In this document: one piece after another, positions 43,789 through 52,200 of the stretch
How the letters are laid out: each line of letters starts with the position of its first letter
Numbering within the stretch: position 1 is the first letter of the stretch
Source: Oscillospiraceae bacterium
GTDB lineage: Bacteria > Bacillota > Clostridia > Oscillospirales > Ruminococcaceae
Reading direction: 5' to 3'
Assembly (NCBI GenBank): GCA_017438745.1
Contig: JAFRUS010000088.1
Coordinates: 1-64,000 of the forward strand
Length of the DNA: 64,000 bases
The notes under the pieces: generated by a model
The model's database searches: none
What the model saw: the letters and a program-made list of their open reading frames with translations, nothing else
What the model was told of the DNA's origin: nothing
Program-made: the position numbers and the translations under genes

Positions 43789-43796
43789 ATGTATAT

Positions 43797-43825
43797 ATTA
43801 TATACTATCGCAAATAAATACTCAA
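43797..43825 (-). promoter_or_regulatory. Promoter of the repeat-protein gene
   Basis: Minus strand TTGAGT (43825-43820), 17 bp, TATAAT (43802-43797), about 80 bp before the ATG. The rest of the gap to 44175 shows only a degenerate TTGTACTGATAATC promoter block near 43908 and an unconvincing ORF. Confidence 0.7.
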
Positions 43826-44175
43826 CACAATAATTGATTATTGTAGTATTAACCAACGATGATGTTATAGTTTTGGTGAAATAGCATAGACGTATCATAT
43901 GTTTACTTGTACTGATAATCGGATTATGGTCTGGCTGCTATGTGTCTTAGTAAGCAGGCATTGATTTTAAATCAGGACGGTAAAAGTTATTCCGATGAGA
44001 ATATCAACGGACTGCTCGAATTCAGGGCGGTTTCTGCGAAGATCCGCCGCAGCGGAGGTCGTACCAAAGGACCTTCGAAACGTACTCCTCAGCAGAATGC
44101 GGATTTCACCTTGTCACAAATGGTTTCTTTACTATGTAACCTCCATCGGTTATAATTAAATCAAAGGAAGAGGTG

Positions 44176-44628
44176 ATGACAGATATGCTGACCGGTCAGA
44201 AAATTGCAGAATTAAGGATGAAAGCAGGATTAACGCAGGAACAGCTTGCTGATAAACTGTATGTTACCAGAACGATGGTATCCAAATGGGAGCGGGATAT
44301 CTGCCAGCCGGATCGTAATACCGTTGTGAAAATGGCTGATATCTTTTCGGTATCGCCGGATGATATCATGAGTGTCAAAGATGCTGTGATAAATGAACTT
44401 TATAGCTTCATTTCAGATGCAGACAGTGACGATCTTCTGAAAGATCTGAATGAATTTCTGTCAACACTTAACAGCCGCGACAGAAGCGTATTTATCAGGC
44501 GATATTACTATTTCGAGGATATCAGCGTTATTGCTGAAAACTACGGCATAAAAGAAGGAAATGTCAGGACTGTTCTTATGCGTACACGAAAGAAATTCAG
44601 AAAATACCTTGAGGGGATGATCAGATGA
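44176..44628 (+). CDS. HTH_3 domain fused to sigma-70 region 4-like domain
   Basis: The roughly 150-residue protein (ATG 44176 or 44185; GGAAGAGG precedes both) has an XRE-type HTH (LTQEQLADKLYVTRTMVSKW at about 20-39) and a C-terminal segment NSRDRSVFIRRYYYFEDISV, then AENYGIKEGNVRTVLMRTRKK, which is ECF sigma region 4. Region 2, needed for -10 melting, is missing, so it is probably not a complete sigma factor. The stop overlaps the membrane-protein gene (ATGA). It may act as a regulator that contacts polymerase or a promoter -35. Confidence 0.8.
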   Translation: MTDMLTGQKIAELRMKAGLTQEQLADKLYVTRTMVSKWERDICQPDRNTVVKMADIFSVSPDDIMSVKDAVINELYSFISDADSDDLLKDLNEFLSTLNSRDRSVFIRRYYYFEDISVIAENYGIKEGNVRTVLMRTRKKFRKYLEGMIR

Positions 44629-45764
44629 AAAAGAATGATTTACGTGATGCATTGTCTGGTATCGACCGTGATTACATAGCAGAGTCTGATGATTTCAAAG
44701 CAGTTTCGGCAGATTTCAGAAAAGCGAAAAACAGAAAAATACGTGTTGTTTCGTCGGTCCTGTGCCTTGTTATAGTTGGTGCAGGGTTGTTCGGAGCGGA
44801 TAAAGCGGGATTATTCAGAAAAGATCCTCATTCAGAGCAGATATACGTTTATCCGGATATCACAACTGAAATATCTTCGGAGAGTACCATGACTAATACT
44901 GACTCTGCTCAGAGTTCCGAAACAGATGGAGTAATATCAGATACAGCAGGAACACAGAATATTACCGGTTCAGACGGCGAAATATCATCTGTCACAGCTA
45001 TAAATGAAGGGGATAATACTGCGGTCGCAGACGGATCACAGATTTCATCAGACAAACAGGATGTTACAGTTGCAGAAACATCTGTAACAGAAGAAGATCG
45101 CTCCGGTGCACCGTGCGTTTACAGCAAACTGGTTAAGAATACTGGATTGCCGGACATTGAGGGATATGATTCGACTGCTCAGCCGAGTCTTGTCGCTTTT
45201 GATATTGATATGTTCCATGAGGATATCACCCGTAATGATTCTTCCGTGGTCGAGGGTGAAATTCTCGATATGTGGGTGAATAACTACGAGTATTCCTATG
45301 CTTTTGATAAATTTGAACCGGACGGCGTAATGAATTATAAGCAGTCAACTGTGGCTTATAAGATAAAAGTGAACAGAGTTTTAAGCGGAGATTTTTCTGC
45401 CGGTGACGAGATAACCGTAGAAGACGTGAATTACCCGATTGACAGAATAGTATCAGTGAAAAAAGGCAGTACCTACGTTATCCCTATAATCAAAGGTGAC
45501 GGAGTATTGTATATTAGTGGCACACTAAAGAGCGGCAGCAACGTCCTTGAAAGTGCATACTACACATACTATCCGTTCCATCCGCAGATCGAGAAGGTTG
45601 ACGGCGGATACGTAGTTCCGGACGACTGGAAAACACTTATCACAGATGAGTGTACGAAAATATTCATGGATATTCCGGAAGAAGAGATATCCTATCCCGC
45701 ATCGCTTTACTTTGTACCGGACAGCGTTTTCAATGAACGGATGAGTATTTTGCTGAATACGTAA
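44625..45764 (+). CDS. Membrane protein, likely partner of the HTH-sigma fusion
   Basis: The 379-residue protein starts with a short cytoplasmic head (MKKNDLRDALSGIDRDYIAE), a membrane segment at about 43-62 (VVSSVLCLVIVGAGLFGA), a Ser/Thr/Glu-rich linker (about 80-160) and an extracellular domain (about 165-379) with VVEGEILDMWVNNYEYSYAF and VAYKIKVNRVLSG strands. Architecture parallels the anti-sigma-like protein at 12171, and the gene overlaps its regulator by four bases. The extracellular domain family is not recognised. Confidence 0.7.
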   Translation: MKKNDLRDALSGIDRDYIAESDDFKAVSADFRKAKNRKIRVVSSVLCLVIVGAGLFGADKAGLFRKDPHSEQIYVYPDITTEISSESTMTNTDSAQSSETDGVISDTAGTQNITGSDGEISSVTAINEGDNTAVADGSQISSDKQDVTVAETSVTEEDRSGAPCVYSKLVKNTGLPDIEGYDSTAQPSLVAFDIDMFHEDITRNDSSVVEGEILDMWVNNYEYSYAFDKFEPDGVMNYKQSTVAYKIKVNRVLSGDFSAGDEITVEDVNYPIDRIVSVKKGSTYVIPIIKGDGVLYISGTLKSGSNVLESAYYTYYPFHPQIEKVDGGYVVPDDWKTLITDECTKIFMDIPEEEISYPASLYFVPDSVFNERMSILLNT

Positions 45765-45836
45765 AAGGTGTTTATCATCATGAGTGATGATAAATATATA
45801 AATAGCAATGGTCGTCTATAGAGGCGGCCATTACCT
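45763..45836. repeat. Two-hairpin intergenic element (family A), copy 5
   Basis: It starts at the stop codon of the preceding gene: AAAGGTGTTTATCATCA/TGATGATAAA is hairpin A, ATATATAAATAGC the linker, GGTCGTC/GAGGCGGCC an imperfect hairpin B. Confidence 0.75.
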
Positions 45837-45847
45837 TTGTTTTAGCC

Positions 45848-45876
45848 TTGTACTGATAACTTGATTATGTTATAAT
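45848..45876 (+). promoter_or_regulatory. Promoter associated with family A element
   Basis: TTGTAC (45848-45853), 17 bp, TATAAT (45871-45876), nearly the same as 20371-20399. It drives the ICMT-like gene. Confidence 0.75.
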
Positions 45877-45944
45877 TATTACATGAGTTCGCTTTATGAT
45901 CTGATTATTCAGGAACTTAAATAACATTTAAACTGGTGAGAAAA

Positions 45945-46457
45945 ATGGCGAATAAACTTAAAAACTTTACGAAAGAAGGACAGAAACTTCCGTTATTCGG
46001 AATAGGTCCGTATCTTATATATGGAACAGTACTGCTGAATGCACTGGTGATATTCCTTGCATCGTACATATTCAAAACCGGAATACTGGGCGGCAGTTTT
46101 AGATGGATTTTTCGTGTAATTGGTGCAGTTTTCATCGCAGCTGGATGCATCATATGGTTTCTCGGAGCAATGCGTTCCGGAATGGATGAGTGTATCACGG
46201 AGAACAAGCTCAAGACCGATGGTATCTACTCTTTAGTCCGTAATCCTATGTACACAGGATGCTGGTTTACGATTATCGGTGTGTCATTCATGTGGCATAA
46301 TATATGGTCGGTTCCGATGATTATTGTTGACTGGGTGATACTGACGGTAGTACTTATAAATACCGAAGAGAAATGGCTTCTTGATCTTTACGGTGACGAG
46401 TATGCAGAGTACAAAAAGCGTGTAAACAGATGTATTCCGTGGAAACGGAGCAGGTAA
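45945..46457 (+). CDS. ICMT-family membrane methyltransferase
   Basis: ATG 45945 follows TGGTGAG; an upstream GTG at 45936 is possible. The 170-residue protein has four to five membrane segments and the signature LKTDGIYSLVRNPMYTGCWF, then LINTEEKWLLDLYGDEYAEY, typical of isoprenylcysteine carboxyl methyltransferase/phospholipid methyltransferase-like proteins, where the RHPxY-type motif (here RNPMY) and EE bind SAM. Bacterial members methylate unknown lipid or small substrates. Confidence 0.85.
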   Translation: MANKLKNFTKEGQKLPLFGIGPYLIYGTVLLNALVIFLASYIFKTGILGGSFRWIFRVIGAVFIAAGCIIWFLGAMRSGMDECITENKLKTDGIYSLVRNPMYTGCWFTIIGVSFMWHNIWSVPMIIVDWVILTVVLINTEEKWLLDLYGDEYAEYKKRVNRCIPWKRSR

Positions 46458-46464
46458 TATCTGA

Positions 46465-46550
46465 TGGCATCCTTCGGGATGCCGTTTGCTTTAGCAGGAA
46501 AAAAATATAACCTTCCGTCATCAGAGGTTTCGTCTGACGGAAGGTTATTT
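46465..46550 (+). terminator. Two successive terminator-like hairpins
   Basis: GGCATCC-TTCG-GGATGCC (46465-46482), then AACCTTCCGTCA/TGACGGAAGGTT (about 46510-46548) followed by ATTT. Confidence 0.7.
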
Positions 46551-46561
46551 GCGTCTTCTTG

Positions 46562-46624
46562 AAAAGGTATTATTTCATCACGAGTGATGAAATAATGCTA
46601 TTTATAAGCTGCCGCTGGCAGCAA
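46562..46624. repeat. Two-hairpin intergenic element (family A), copy 6
   Basis: AAAAGGTATTATTTCATCAC/GTGATGAAATAAT, linker GCTATTTATAA, hairpin GCTGCCGCTGGCAGC. Confidence 0.85.
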
Positions 46625-46640
46625 TTTTATTTTTTCAGAT

Positions 46641-47204
46641 TTATTGTTTATGCAATATCTGTTTTAAATAAACCATAACTCTGAATTCACAATGATCATT
46701 GTAGTCGATAATTTTTATTATTTTATATTCTTCCAGATCTTCTATTGCTTCAATAACACGTTCCTCAGGATATCCAAGAGCAGCCTTGATTTCGTCAAGA
46801 GAGATCACACCTTTTTTTCCTTTAAATCCGTAAAAGTACTTATATACACTGATAGCTGCTTCTTTGTCTAAGAAACATGGTAAATCATCTCTACCACATA
46901 TAGGACCTAATTCTTCCTGTAATTTGAGTTCATCATCTTCAATGTCACTACTTTCTCGCTTCGCAATAGTGTTTAACATATTAACGATTTGGTCTTCAGC
47001 ATCGTCATCGTTCATCCATGGAAAATTGTCGATGTAATCCCAGTACAGCATATCAATTATATCAGCAGGATAGCGTTCGTTATTTTTCAGACCTTCACAC
47101 TGAACGATAATATCAGATAAGTTGTAACACTTAAATATTTTTTCCCAGTTGTAATTTCCCTTAGGTATCATGGTTTCTGAACTTCTGATCTTATCCCAAA
47201 GCAT
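46641..47204 (-). CDS. Hypothetical protein with C-terminal winged-helix-like region
   Basis: The 187-residue acidic protein starts behind AGGAGGGATTTTAT. The C-terminal half (GKKGVISLDEIKAALGYPEE, then RVIEAIEDLEEYKIIKIIDY) has a helix-turn-helix and wing pattern. The N-terminal half is unknown. It lies 27 bp downstream of the PD-(D/E)XK nuclease gene on the same strand and resembles in size and plan the product of 48275, so the three form a likely operon. Confidence 0.6.
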   Translation of the reverse strand: MLWDKIRSSETMIPKGNYNWEKIFKCYNLSDIIVQCEGLKNNERYPADIIDMLYWDYIDNFPWMNDDDAEDQIVNMLNTIAKRESSDIEDDELKLQEELGPICGRDDLPCFLDKEAAISVYKYFYGFKGKKGVISLDEIKAALGYPEERVIEAIEDLEEYKIIKIIDYNDHCEFRVMVYLKQILHKQ

Positions 47205-47231
47205 ATAAAATCCCTCCTGGATTTATTGACA

Positions 47232-48233
47232 TCACTTAAGTAAGTGGTATGTATTGTTTTGGCTTAAAGGTTCCATAACAATGCTGTTTTCAGCTATTGC
47301 CATAAGTTTTATATTGTTGTTTACACAGAATGTAGTGATTGGTTTACTATTAAAGATTGCGTCTATTTCATCACTAAGATTATCAAAGATAGTCTTGAGG
47401 TGTCTATTATAAGCCGAGAGAACATCATCTTCAAGCACGGATCTGCTTTTTGATGCAGCCTTATCAGCATCCGGTTTGAAGAACAGATAAACAAGTTTTT
47501 TATTATCACCATCCTGATTGGCGATACCAAGAAGATGACATATCAGTTGCTTGATATCGAACATTGTTGAAGTTTTATCTTCTATTCCGAATTCTTTAAG
47601 CGGAATTTCGAATGTATCACGGTTTCGATCAGATTTTTCTAAAGGTTTTAAGCCGAAAAGATTTCCTTCATCATAAACCAAATCCCAGTATTTTTGTTTC
47701 AGCACGACTTTATGAGAGTCAAATATTTCGTGGCATTTGACTTCAAAGTAACAGTTACTATCTTTTATGTACGCATCAAGATGTGGCGGAGTAGAGTATT
47801 GGTTATCTGACTCGATTGGTTTCTTGAACTTTATTTCACATTTCTTTTCAAATTCTGCAGAACCAGAGATGTGTTCATCACCAATAGTAATATCTATTCC
47901 GTTACGCAAAGCAAGATAACAGAAACGAGATGAAGATGCTACAGATGCCATCTTAGGCGGATATGTATGTTTAGTGCCGTTTATGGTTGTTGTTTTAGGT
48001 ATGAGTTCTCCTCTGGCTCCTTCATTATATTTTATATTTGCATCGGGATAATTTTTAGTCATATCATCTACGAACATTTTAAAAACTGCTTCCGAGTAAT
48101 ACTTATCATAGCATTTTGGGGTACCGTCATAATTTTGGACTATGTATCCGAAAAGATCGTCCTTTTCTTTCATCTCAACAAGATGTCTGATGATATGATC
48201 AAATTCTTCTTTTTTCATAATTGCTTTGCCCAT
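47232..48233 (-). CDS. PD-(D/E)XK nuclease, putative restriction endonuclease
   Basis: The 333-residue protein has TPPHLDAYIKDSNCYFEVKC (about 146-165), a D-x(10-12)-E-x-K core of PD-(D/E)XK nucleases, preceded by EKKCEIKFKKPIE; the layout recalls the PGN_0703-type putative restriction enzymes. AGGAGGGATTTATTT precedes the ATG. No methyltransferase is adjacent, so it is either self-limited or controlled by the neighbouring winged-helix proteins or the divergent WYL regulator. DNA cleavage is inferred from the motif. Confidence 0.7.
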   Translation of the reverse strand: MGKAIMKKEEFDHIIRHLVEMKEKDDLFGYIVQNYDGTPKCYDKYYSEAVFKMFVDDMTKNYPDANIKYNEGARGELIPKTTTINGTKHTYPPKMASVASSSRFCYLALRNGIDITIGDEHISGSAEFEKKCEIKFKKPIESDNQYSTPPHLDAYIKDSNCYFEVKCHEIFDSHKVVLKQKYWDLVYDEGNLFGLKPLEKSDRNRDTFEIPLKEFGIEDKTSTMFDIKQLICHLLGIANQDGDNKKLVYLFFKPDADKAASKSRSVLEDDVLSAYNRHLKTIFDNLSDEIDAIFNSKPITTFCVNNNIKLMAIAENSIVMEPLSQNNTYHLLK

Positions 48234-48274
48234 AAATAAATCCCTCCTGTAGTTAAAACCTTTGATGTGTGGTA

Positions 48275-48838
48275 TCAGACAAAACCATAACTTGTCCAGC
48301 CCTGGTCTTTATATCTGATAAGTACGTGTGCAGCCTGAATGATACGAATGTAGCGACCGATTATTTTCTCCGGAAGTTTCAGTGCAGATGAAAGTTTACA
48401 GGTTGTTATTCCGGGTTCCAGCTCAATAATGTTGTAAACACTTAAAGCTTCCGAAACTCCTTTGTAGAAATCCTCAACATTTTCATCAATATCAAGAATT
48501 TCTTTTTCTTCATCGCTGAAATCCAGATCTTCCATCAGAATAGTCCTGTACTTTCTGAAATTCTCAAAGAAATCCGGTATAAGTTTGACCATGAAGATAT
48601 CACTGAAAAGAGGATCTTCCTTAACTAGTATTACTCTGTCATTGCAGATCTCGACTTCGCGGTAGTAATCAGCAAGTTCCGTTTTTTCTTCATGAGAAAG
48701 GTTTTCAGGATCAAGAACGGTTATTTTTGTACATTCCGATTTGAGTTCTTCCACATCAGCAGCGTTGCGGAATGTACACACGCTGTCGATCATTTCTGCT
48801 TCATATTCATTAAGACCGTATATCATAACACTTTTCAT
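48275..48838 (-). CDS. Hypothetical protein with C-terminal winged-helix-like region, operon head
   Basis: The 187-residue protein begins MKSVMIYGLNEYEAEMIDSV; residues about 1-100 look like an alpha/beta receiver or Rossmann-like fold (VTVLDPENLS, DRVILVKEDP), and the C-terminal ITTCKLSSALKLPEKIIGRY, then IRIIQAAHVLIRY, is a winged-helix pattern. It is the first gene of a three-gene minus-strand operon with the nuclease, divergent from the WYL regulator. A remnant of a homologue's last nine codons is at 34509. Confidence 0.6.
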   Translation of the reverse strand: MKSVMIYGLNEYEAEMIDSVCTFRNAADVEELKSECTKITVLDPENLSHEEKTELADYYREVEICNDRVILVKEDPLFSDIFMVKLIPDFFENFRKYRTILMEDLDFSDEEKEILDIDENVEDFYKGVSEALSVYNIIELEPGITTCKLSSALKLPEKIIGRYIRIIQAAHVLIRYKDQGWTSYGFV

Positions 48839-48878
48839 TTTTCAGTCCTCCGATGCCTTAGTTTTCTTCCTTGATATG

Positions 48879-48903
48879 ATTATAACACAAACAGGTGTGT
48901 CAA
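48879..48903 (-). promoter_or_regulatory. Promoter/operator of the nuclease operon
   Basis: Minus-strand TATAAT (48884-48879) adjoins an inverted repeat ACACA-N6-TGTGT (48885-48900). A TTGACA lies only 13 bp upstream, too close for a standard promoter, so the repeat is more likely an operator. The same arrangement is preserved in the decayed copy near 34557. Confidence 0.55.
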
Positions 48904-48984
48904 AATAAGGACAATGGGAGAACTGATCATTTGAAAAATCTATACAGTAATTATACATCTGTTGATTTATCACGTCAAGGTGAA

Positions 48985-49018
48985 TTTACTATTGACTGCA
49001 TAATGAATATATGATAAT
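48985..49018 (+). promoter_or_regulatory. Promoter of WYL regulator gene
   Basis: TTGACT (about 48993), 17 bp, TAATAT (about 49016), followed by an AT-rich stretch and the AAGGGGAT ribosome site. Confidence 0.6.
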
Positions 49019-49067
49019 ATATAATAATTCAAAATGTACGTTATTTGTGAAAAAGGGGATAAATACT

Positions 49068-50045
49068 ATGAGTGAAAATACTTCAATGCAGAGACTGAAG
49101 ATCCTTTATCTTTATAAAATATTTCTTGAACGTACCGATGAACTGCATTCAATTTCGATGAGTGAGATGATAAATGCACTTGATCATTACGGAATATCTG
49201 CAGGCAGAAAAGCACTTTATGAAGATATTGAGGCATTACGCACATTCGGACTGGATATTAAACAGCTCAAAGGAAATAAGTTCGGATATTATCTTGCCAG
49301 CCGTGATTTTGAACTTCCGGAACTTAAACTTCTTGCTGATGCGGTCACATCTTCACGTTTTCTGACTGAAAAGAAATCCAATGAACTTCTTAAGAAAATC
49401 GAAAGTCTTTCAAGTGTACATGAAGCAAAGCAGATACACCGACAGGTATATATCGCTAACAGAGTGAAGGCGATGAATGAAAGAATTTATATCAATGTTG
49501 ATACTATTCATTCTGCGATAACTGAAGGAAAAAAGATTTCTTTTAAGTATTTTGATTATGATGTTCAGAAGAAGAAAAAATATCGTGACGGCATTCGAAT
49601 TTGTTCACCATATGCACTTAGCTGGAATGAAGAACGTTATTATCTGATTGGTTACTATAAGAAATATGACAGGATCACGAACTTCAGAATAGACCGTATG
49701 GAAGCGATAACTATTCTTGATGAACTTTCTGAACCTAAACCGGATGATTTTAATTTAGCGGAATACATGAATTCATCATTTTCAATGTTCAGCGGCGAAC
49801 CGGAAGAAGTAAAATTCCGTTTCCAGAATAAGCTCGTCAGCTCCGTTATCGATCGTTTCGGAAAAGATATAATGATCATTCCGGATGGTGATGAACACTT
49901 TACTGTCAGAGTAAAGGTAAAAGCTGAACCGCCGTTTTTCGCTTGGCTTTTTCAGTTCGGCAGCAAGGCGAAGATCATCGAACCTGAAACTCTCAAAACT
50001 AAGTATATAGCACAGTTGAATGAAGTGCTTGAAAATATGGATTAA
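49068..50045 (+). CDS. WYL-domain transcriptional regulator
   Basis: The start at 49068 follows AAAAAGGGGATAAATACT. The 325-residue protein has an N-terminal DeoR-like winged helix (LKILYLYKIFLERTDELHSI, then GISAGRKALYEDIEALRTFG) and a WYL domain with RICSPYALSWNEERYYLIGY (about 197-216) and FRIDRMEAI. WYL proteins bind ligands such as oligonucleotides and control DNA-damage and phage-defence operons. It is transcribed away from the nuclease operon, so it is the probable regulator of it. Confidence 0.85.
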   Translation: MSENTSMQRLKILYLYKIFLERTDELHSISMSEMINALDHYGISAGRKALYEDIEALRTFGLDIKQLKGNKFGYYLASRDFELPELKLLADAVTSSRFLTEKKSNELLKKIESLSSVHEAKQIHRQVYIANRVKAMNERIYINVDTIHSAITEGKKISFKYFDYDVQKKKKYRDGIRICSPYALSWNEERYYLIGYYKKYDRITNFRIDRMEAITILDELSEPKPDDFNLAEYMNSSFSMFSGEPEEVKFRFQNKLVSSVIDRFGKDIMIIPDGDEHFTVRVKVKAEPPFFAWLFQFGSKAKIIEPETLKTKYIAQLNEVLENMD

Positions 50046-50101
50046 AGGTATTTTTCATCACTCGTGATGAAAAATTATAATAGCTGCTGCTTGCAGCAAC
50101 C
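50044..50101. repeat. Two-hairpin intergenic element (family A), copy 7
   Basis: It begins within the stop codon of the WYL gene: AAAGGTATTTTTCATCAC/GTGATGAAAAA, linker TTATAATAGC, hairpin GCTGCTGCTTGCAGC. Confidence 0.85.
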
Positions 50102-50122
50102 ATGTTACGGAGGGGAGTATGA

Positions 50123-50785
50123 ATGAATAACTTATATAAAGAAATATCTCATTTCAAGAAATGGGCAAAAAAGCACTATCCTCAGTGTGACGAAGAACAT
50201 GATAACGGCGAATGGGAAATGGGTTACAATTCTCATTTTGATGAAATGTGCGAAGCAGCCATAAGTGTAATAGAAAATTATGATGCAAGCGAAGCCGATG
50301 AGAAATTGATAGATGCTTTGCTTTATGTTACCGCCAGAGATAACGAAATTGAAGGTATTGCTGATGAATTAACAAAACACGGAGAATGGTTCAGACTGCT
50401 TTCAAAGAAAAGCATAAATTCTGATTATACTAATGCCAAATGGCAGTTTGCCAAGAGACTTAGTGTGTGTGAATACAGTGATAAGGAACTTATCTTTGAG
50501 TTTTTAGACTCAGATAATGAATATACTTCAAGAATGTCACTTATGACACTGGCAGAAATTTATCCGGGAAAAGCTGAAGAATATGCATTAAAATTCTGGC
50601 ATCGTAATAAATATAAAACGGGTACATATGAAGATGAGTATCAGAAAATTATGGTTCTTCATGTGCTTGATAAAATAAAATCAGATAAACTTGAAGAATA
50701 TTTGAATCTGGCAGCGAATAGTGATTATGTATATTTAAAAGAAAATGCTGAAACAATAAGAAATCGGATGTGTGAGGAAATGTAA
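50123..50785 (+). CDS. Putative HEAT-repeat-like protein
   Basis: The 220-residue acidic protein is helical throughout, with repeated units of helix pairs such as EADEKLIDALLYVTARDNEI, DKELIFEFLDSDNEYTSRMS and DKLEEYLNLAANSDYVYLKE that suggest an ARM/HEAT solenoid. CGGAGGGG precedes the ATG at a suitable distance. The next gene begins 11 bp later, so the two form an operon. No enzymatic motif. Likely a protein-binding adaptor. Confidence 0.55.
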   Translation: MNNLYKEISHFKKWAKKHYPQCDEEHDNGEWEMGYNSHFDEMCEAAISVIENYDASEADEKLIDALLYVTARDNEIEGIADELTKHGEWFRLLSKKSINSDYTNAKWQFAKRLSVCEYSDKELIFEFLDSDNEYTSRMSLMTLAEIYPGKAEEYALKFWHRNKYKTGTYEDEYQKIMVLHVLDKIKSDKLEEYLNLAANSDYVYLKENAETIRNRMCEEM

Positions 50786-50796
50786 GGGGGATATCT

Positions 50797-52053
50797 ATGA
50801 GTGATAAATTAATTGGAGAAGTATTCGGTTGTTTAGAAATTCTTGACGAAGGAATGGATTACGAACAGTTTGTGGATGATAAAATTAAATGTATAGAAGA
50901 CGAGAAAAAAGAGTTTATAGATGCAATAAATAATAAAAAACTTAAACTCTCAAAAAAAATCGGATGGATGTCTGATGAGCCTGATTTATCATCTTTTTAT
51001 TCTTACATACCGATTAATTTTGATTCTTCTTATGAGTACGTGAATCTTAGCGATTTTGATATGGCTATTAATGACTTGAAGAAACAAAGAGGATTTATAC
51101 ATTATAAGTGCAGATGTAGAAAGTGTGGGAAAATAAGATATTATCGATACGCTACACTGGAACACAAACCTAGGTATTGCTTTAGACCTGAGTATTGCTC
51201 TGATAATTGTGGTTATGCTGTTAAAGCTCAAGATGGTAATTATAGAAAGTTGTCAAAATATTCAGATGATGAATCTGTTTGTTTGATCCATGACAGAGAT
51301 TTAGTAGTGCCTTCTGAAAAATATTGTGGTAAATGGAATGATAATCGGGGAAAAGTTCTGAAAAAGAAAGCTCAAAATGACGCTGAAATTATTAAAAATC
51401 TTCCGAGAGTATATGGAGAAAATTATGATTGTTCTTTTGAAGGAACCAAATATGAGTCATTAGAGATTATTGAATGTATTAATGATACTTTTGAAATTCT
51501 TCCTGATTTAGATTATGCGAGACGTCATCACCAACATTATGGAAATGTTATGGTGTTGAAGCAGTATAGGTGTCGATGCTATTTATGCGAAAAAGAAAAG
51601 ATAGTTACTTGTGATATGTTTGGCATTTTTCCGCCTACGAAATACGGAAGTAGAGCCTACGATGGATACTGGAGTAAAGTGTATTGTGATTGCCATATAA
51701 TTTCATCTTTTCAGTGGATTGTTAATGATATATTAATAAAAAATAATGTTGATTATTTAGTTGAAGTATCTGTTGACAACTTATGCGGAATAGATAACTG
51801 TACTCCATTAAGGTTTGACTTTGCAGTTTATAAGGAAGGTAAACTATTTGCATACATAGAATGTCAGGGTGAACAACATTATATGCCTGTTGAGAAGTTC
51901 GGAGGAGAACTACAATTAAAAATACAACAGAAAAACGATAATATAAAAAGGGAATACGTTAAAAATAATAATATCACTCTTATTGAGATTTCATATAAAC
52001 ACAAAAAATATGATAAAGTCGTATCAATTCTAAAAGAACATAACATAATTTAA
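50797..52053 (+). CDS. Cys-rich protein with C-terminal PD-(D/E)XK/Vsr-like nuclease region
   Basis: The 418-residue protein has CRCRKCGKIRYY with a later YCSDNCGYAVK (zinc ribbon-like), a second cluster CRCYLCEKEK with CDCH, and a C-terminal RFDFAVYKEGKLFAYIECQG, then EQHYMPVEKF and IEISYKH. The last block matches the D...ExxGxxHY pattern of a Vsr-like/DUF723-type nuclease seen in phages and homing elements. Strongly AT-rich coding suggests recent transfer. AAGGGGG precedes the ATG. Confidence 0.65.
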   Translation: MSDKLIGEVFGCLEILDEGMDYEQFVDDKIKCIEDEKKEFIDAINNKKLKLSKKIGWMSDEPDLSSFYSYIPINFDSSYEYVNLSDFDMAINDLKKQRGFIHYKCRCRKCGKIRYYRYATLEHKPRYCFRPEYCSDNCGYAVKAQDGNYRKLSKYSDDESVCLIHDRDLVVPSEKYCGKWNDNRGKVLKKKAQNDAEIIKNLPRVYGENYDCSFEGTKYESLEIIECINDTFEILPDLDYARRHHQHYGNVMVLKQYRCRCYLCEKEKIVTCDMFGIFPPTKYGSRAYDGYWSKVYCDCHIISSFQWIVNDILIKNNVDYLVEVSVDNLCGIDNCTPLRFDFAVYKEGKLFAYIECQGEQHYMPVEKFGGELQLKIQQKNDNIKREYVKNNNITLIEISYKHKKYDKVVSILKEHNII

Positions 52054-52200
52054 TAGAACATTTTTATTTTGCTGTGTGTATGAAAAAAAGATTAGGATTT
52101 TTATAGTGAAATTCTGAAATAAACTGAACCATTTCCCTCATGTAATGTATTTTAATATATAAAGGGCTTGACAAAGGTTCGTAAAAAAGGGGTGAGCAGG

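Noticed and set aside
43940-44155. 71-codon ORF beginning MCLSKQALILNQDG
   Set aside because: It has no ribosome site, a skewed composition and no recognisable domain, and lies next to a degenerate promoter repeat. It may be a fragment of an old gene but cannot be supported.
45883-45924. 13-codon ORF MSSLYDLIIQELK between promoter and ICMT-like gene
   Set aside because: No ribosome site and no regulatory residue run was seen, so a leader-peptide role is not supported.
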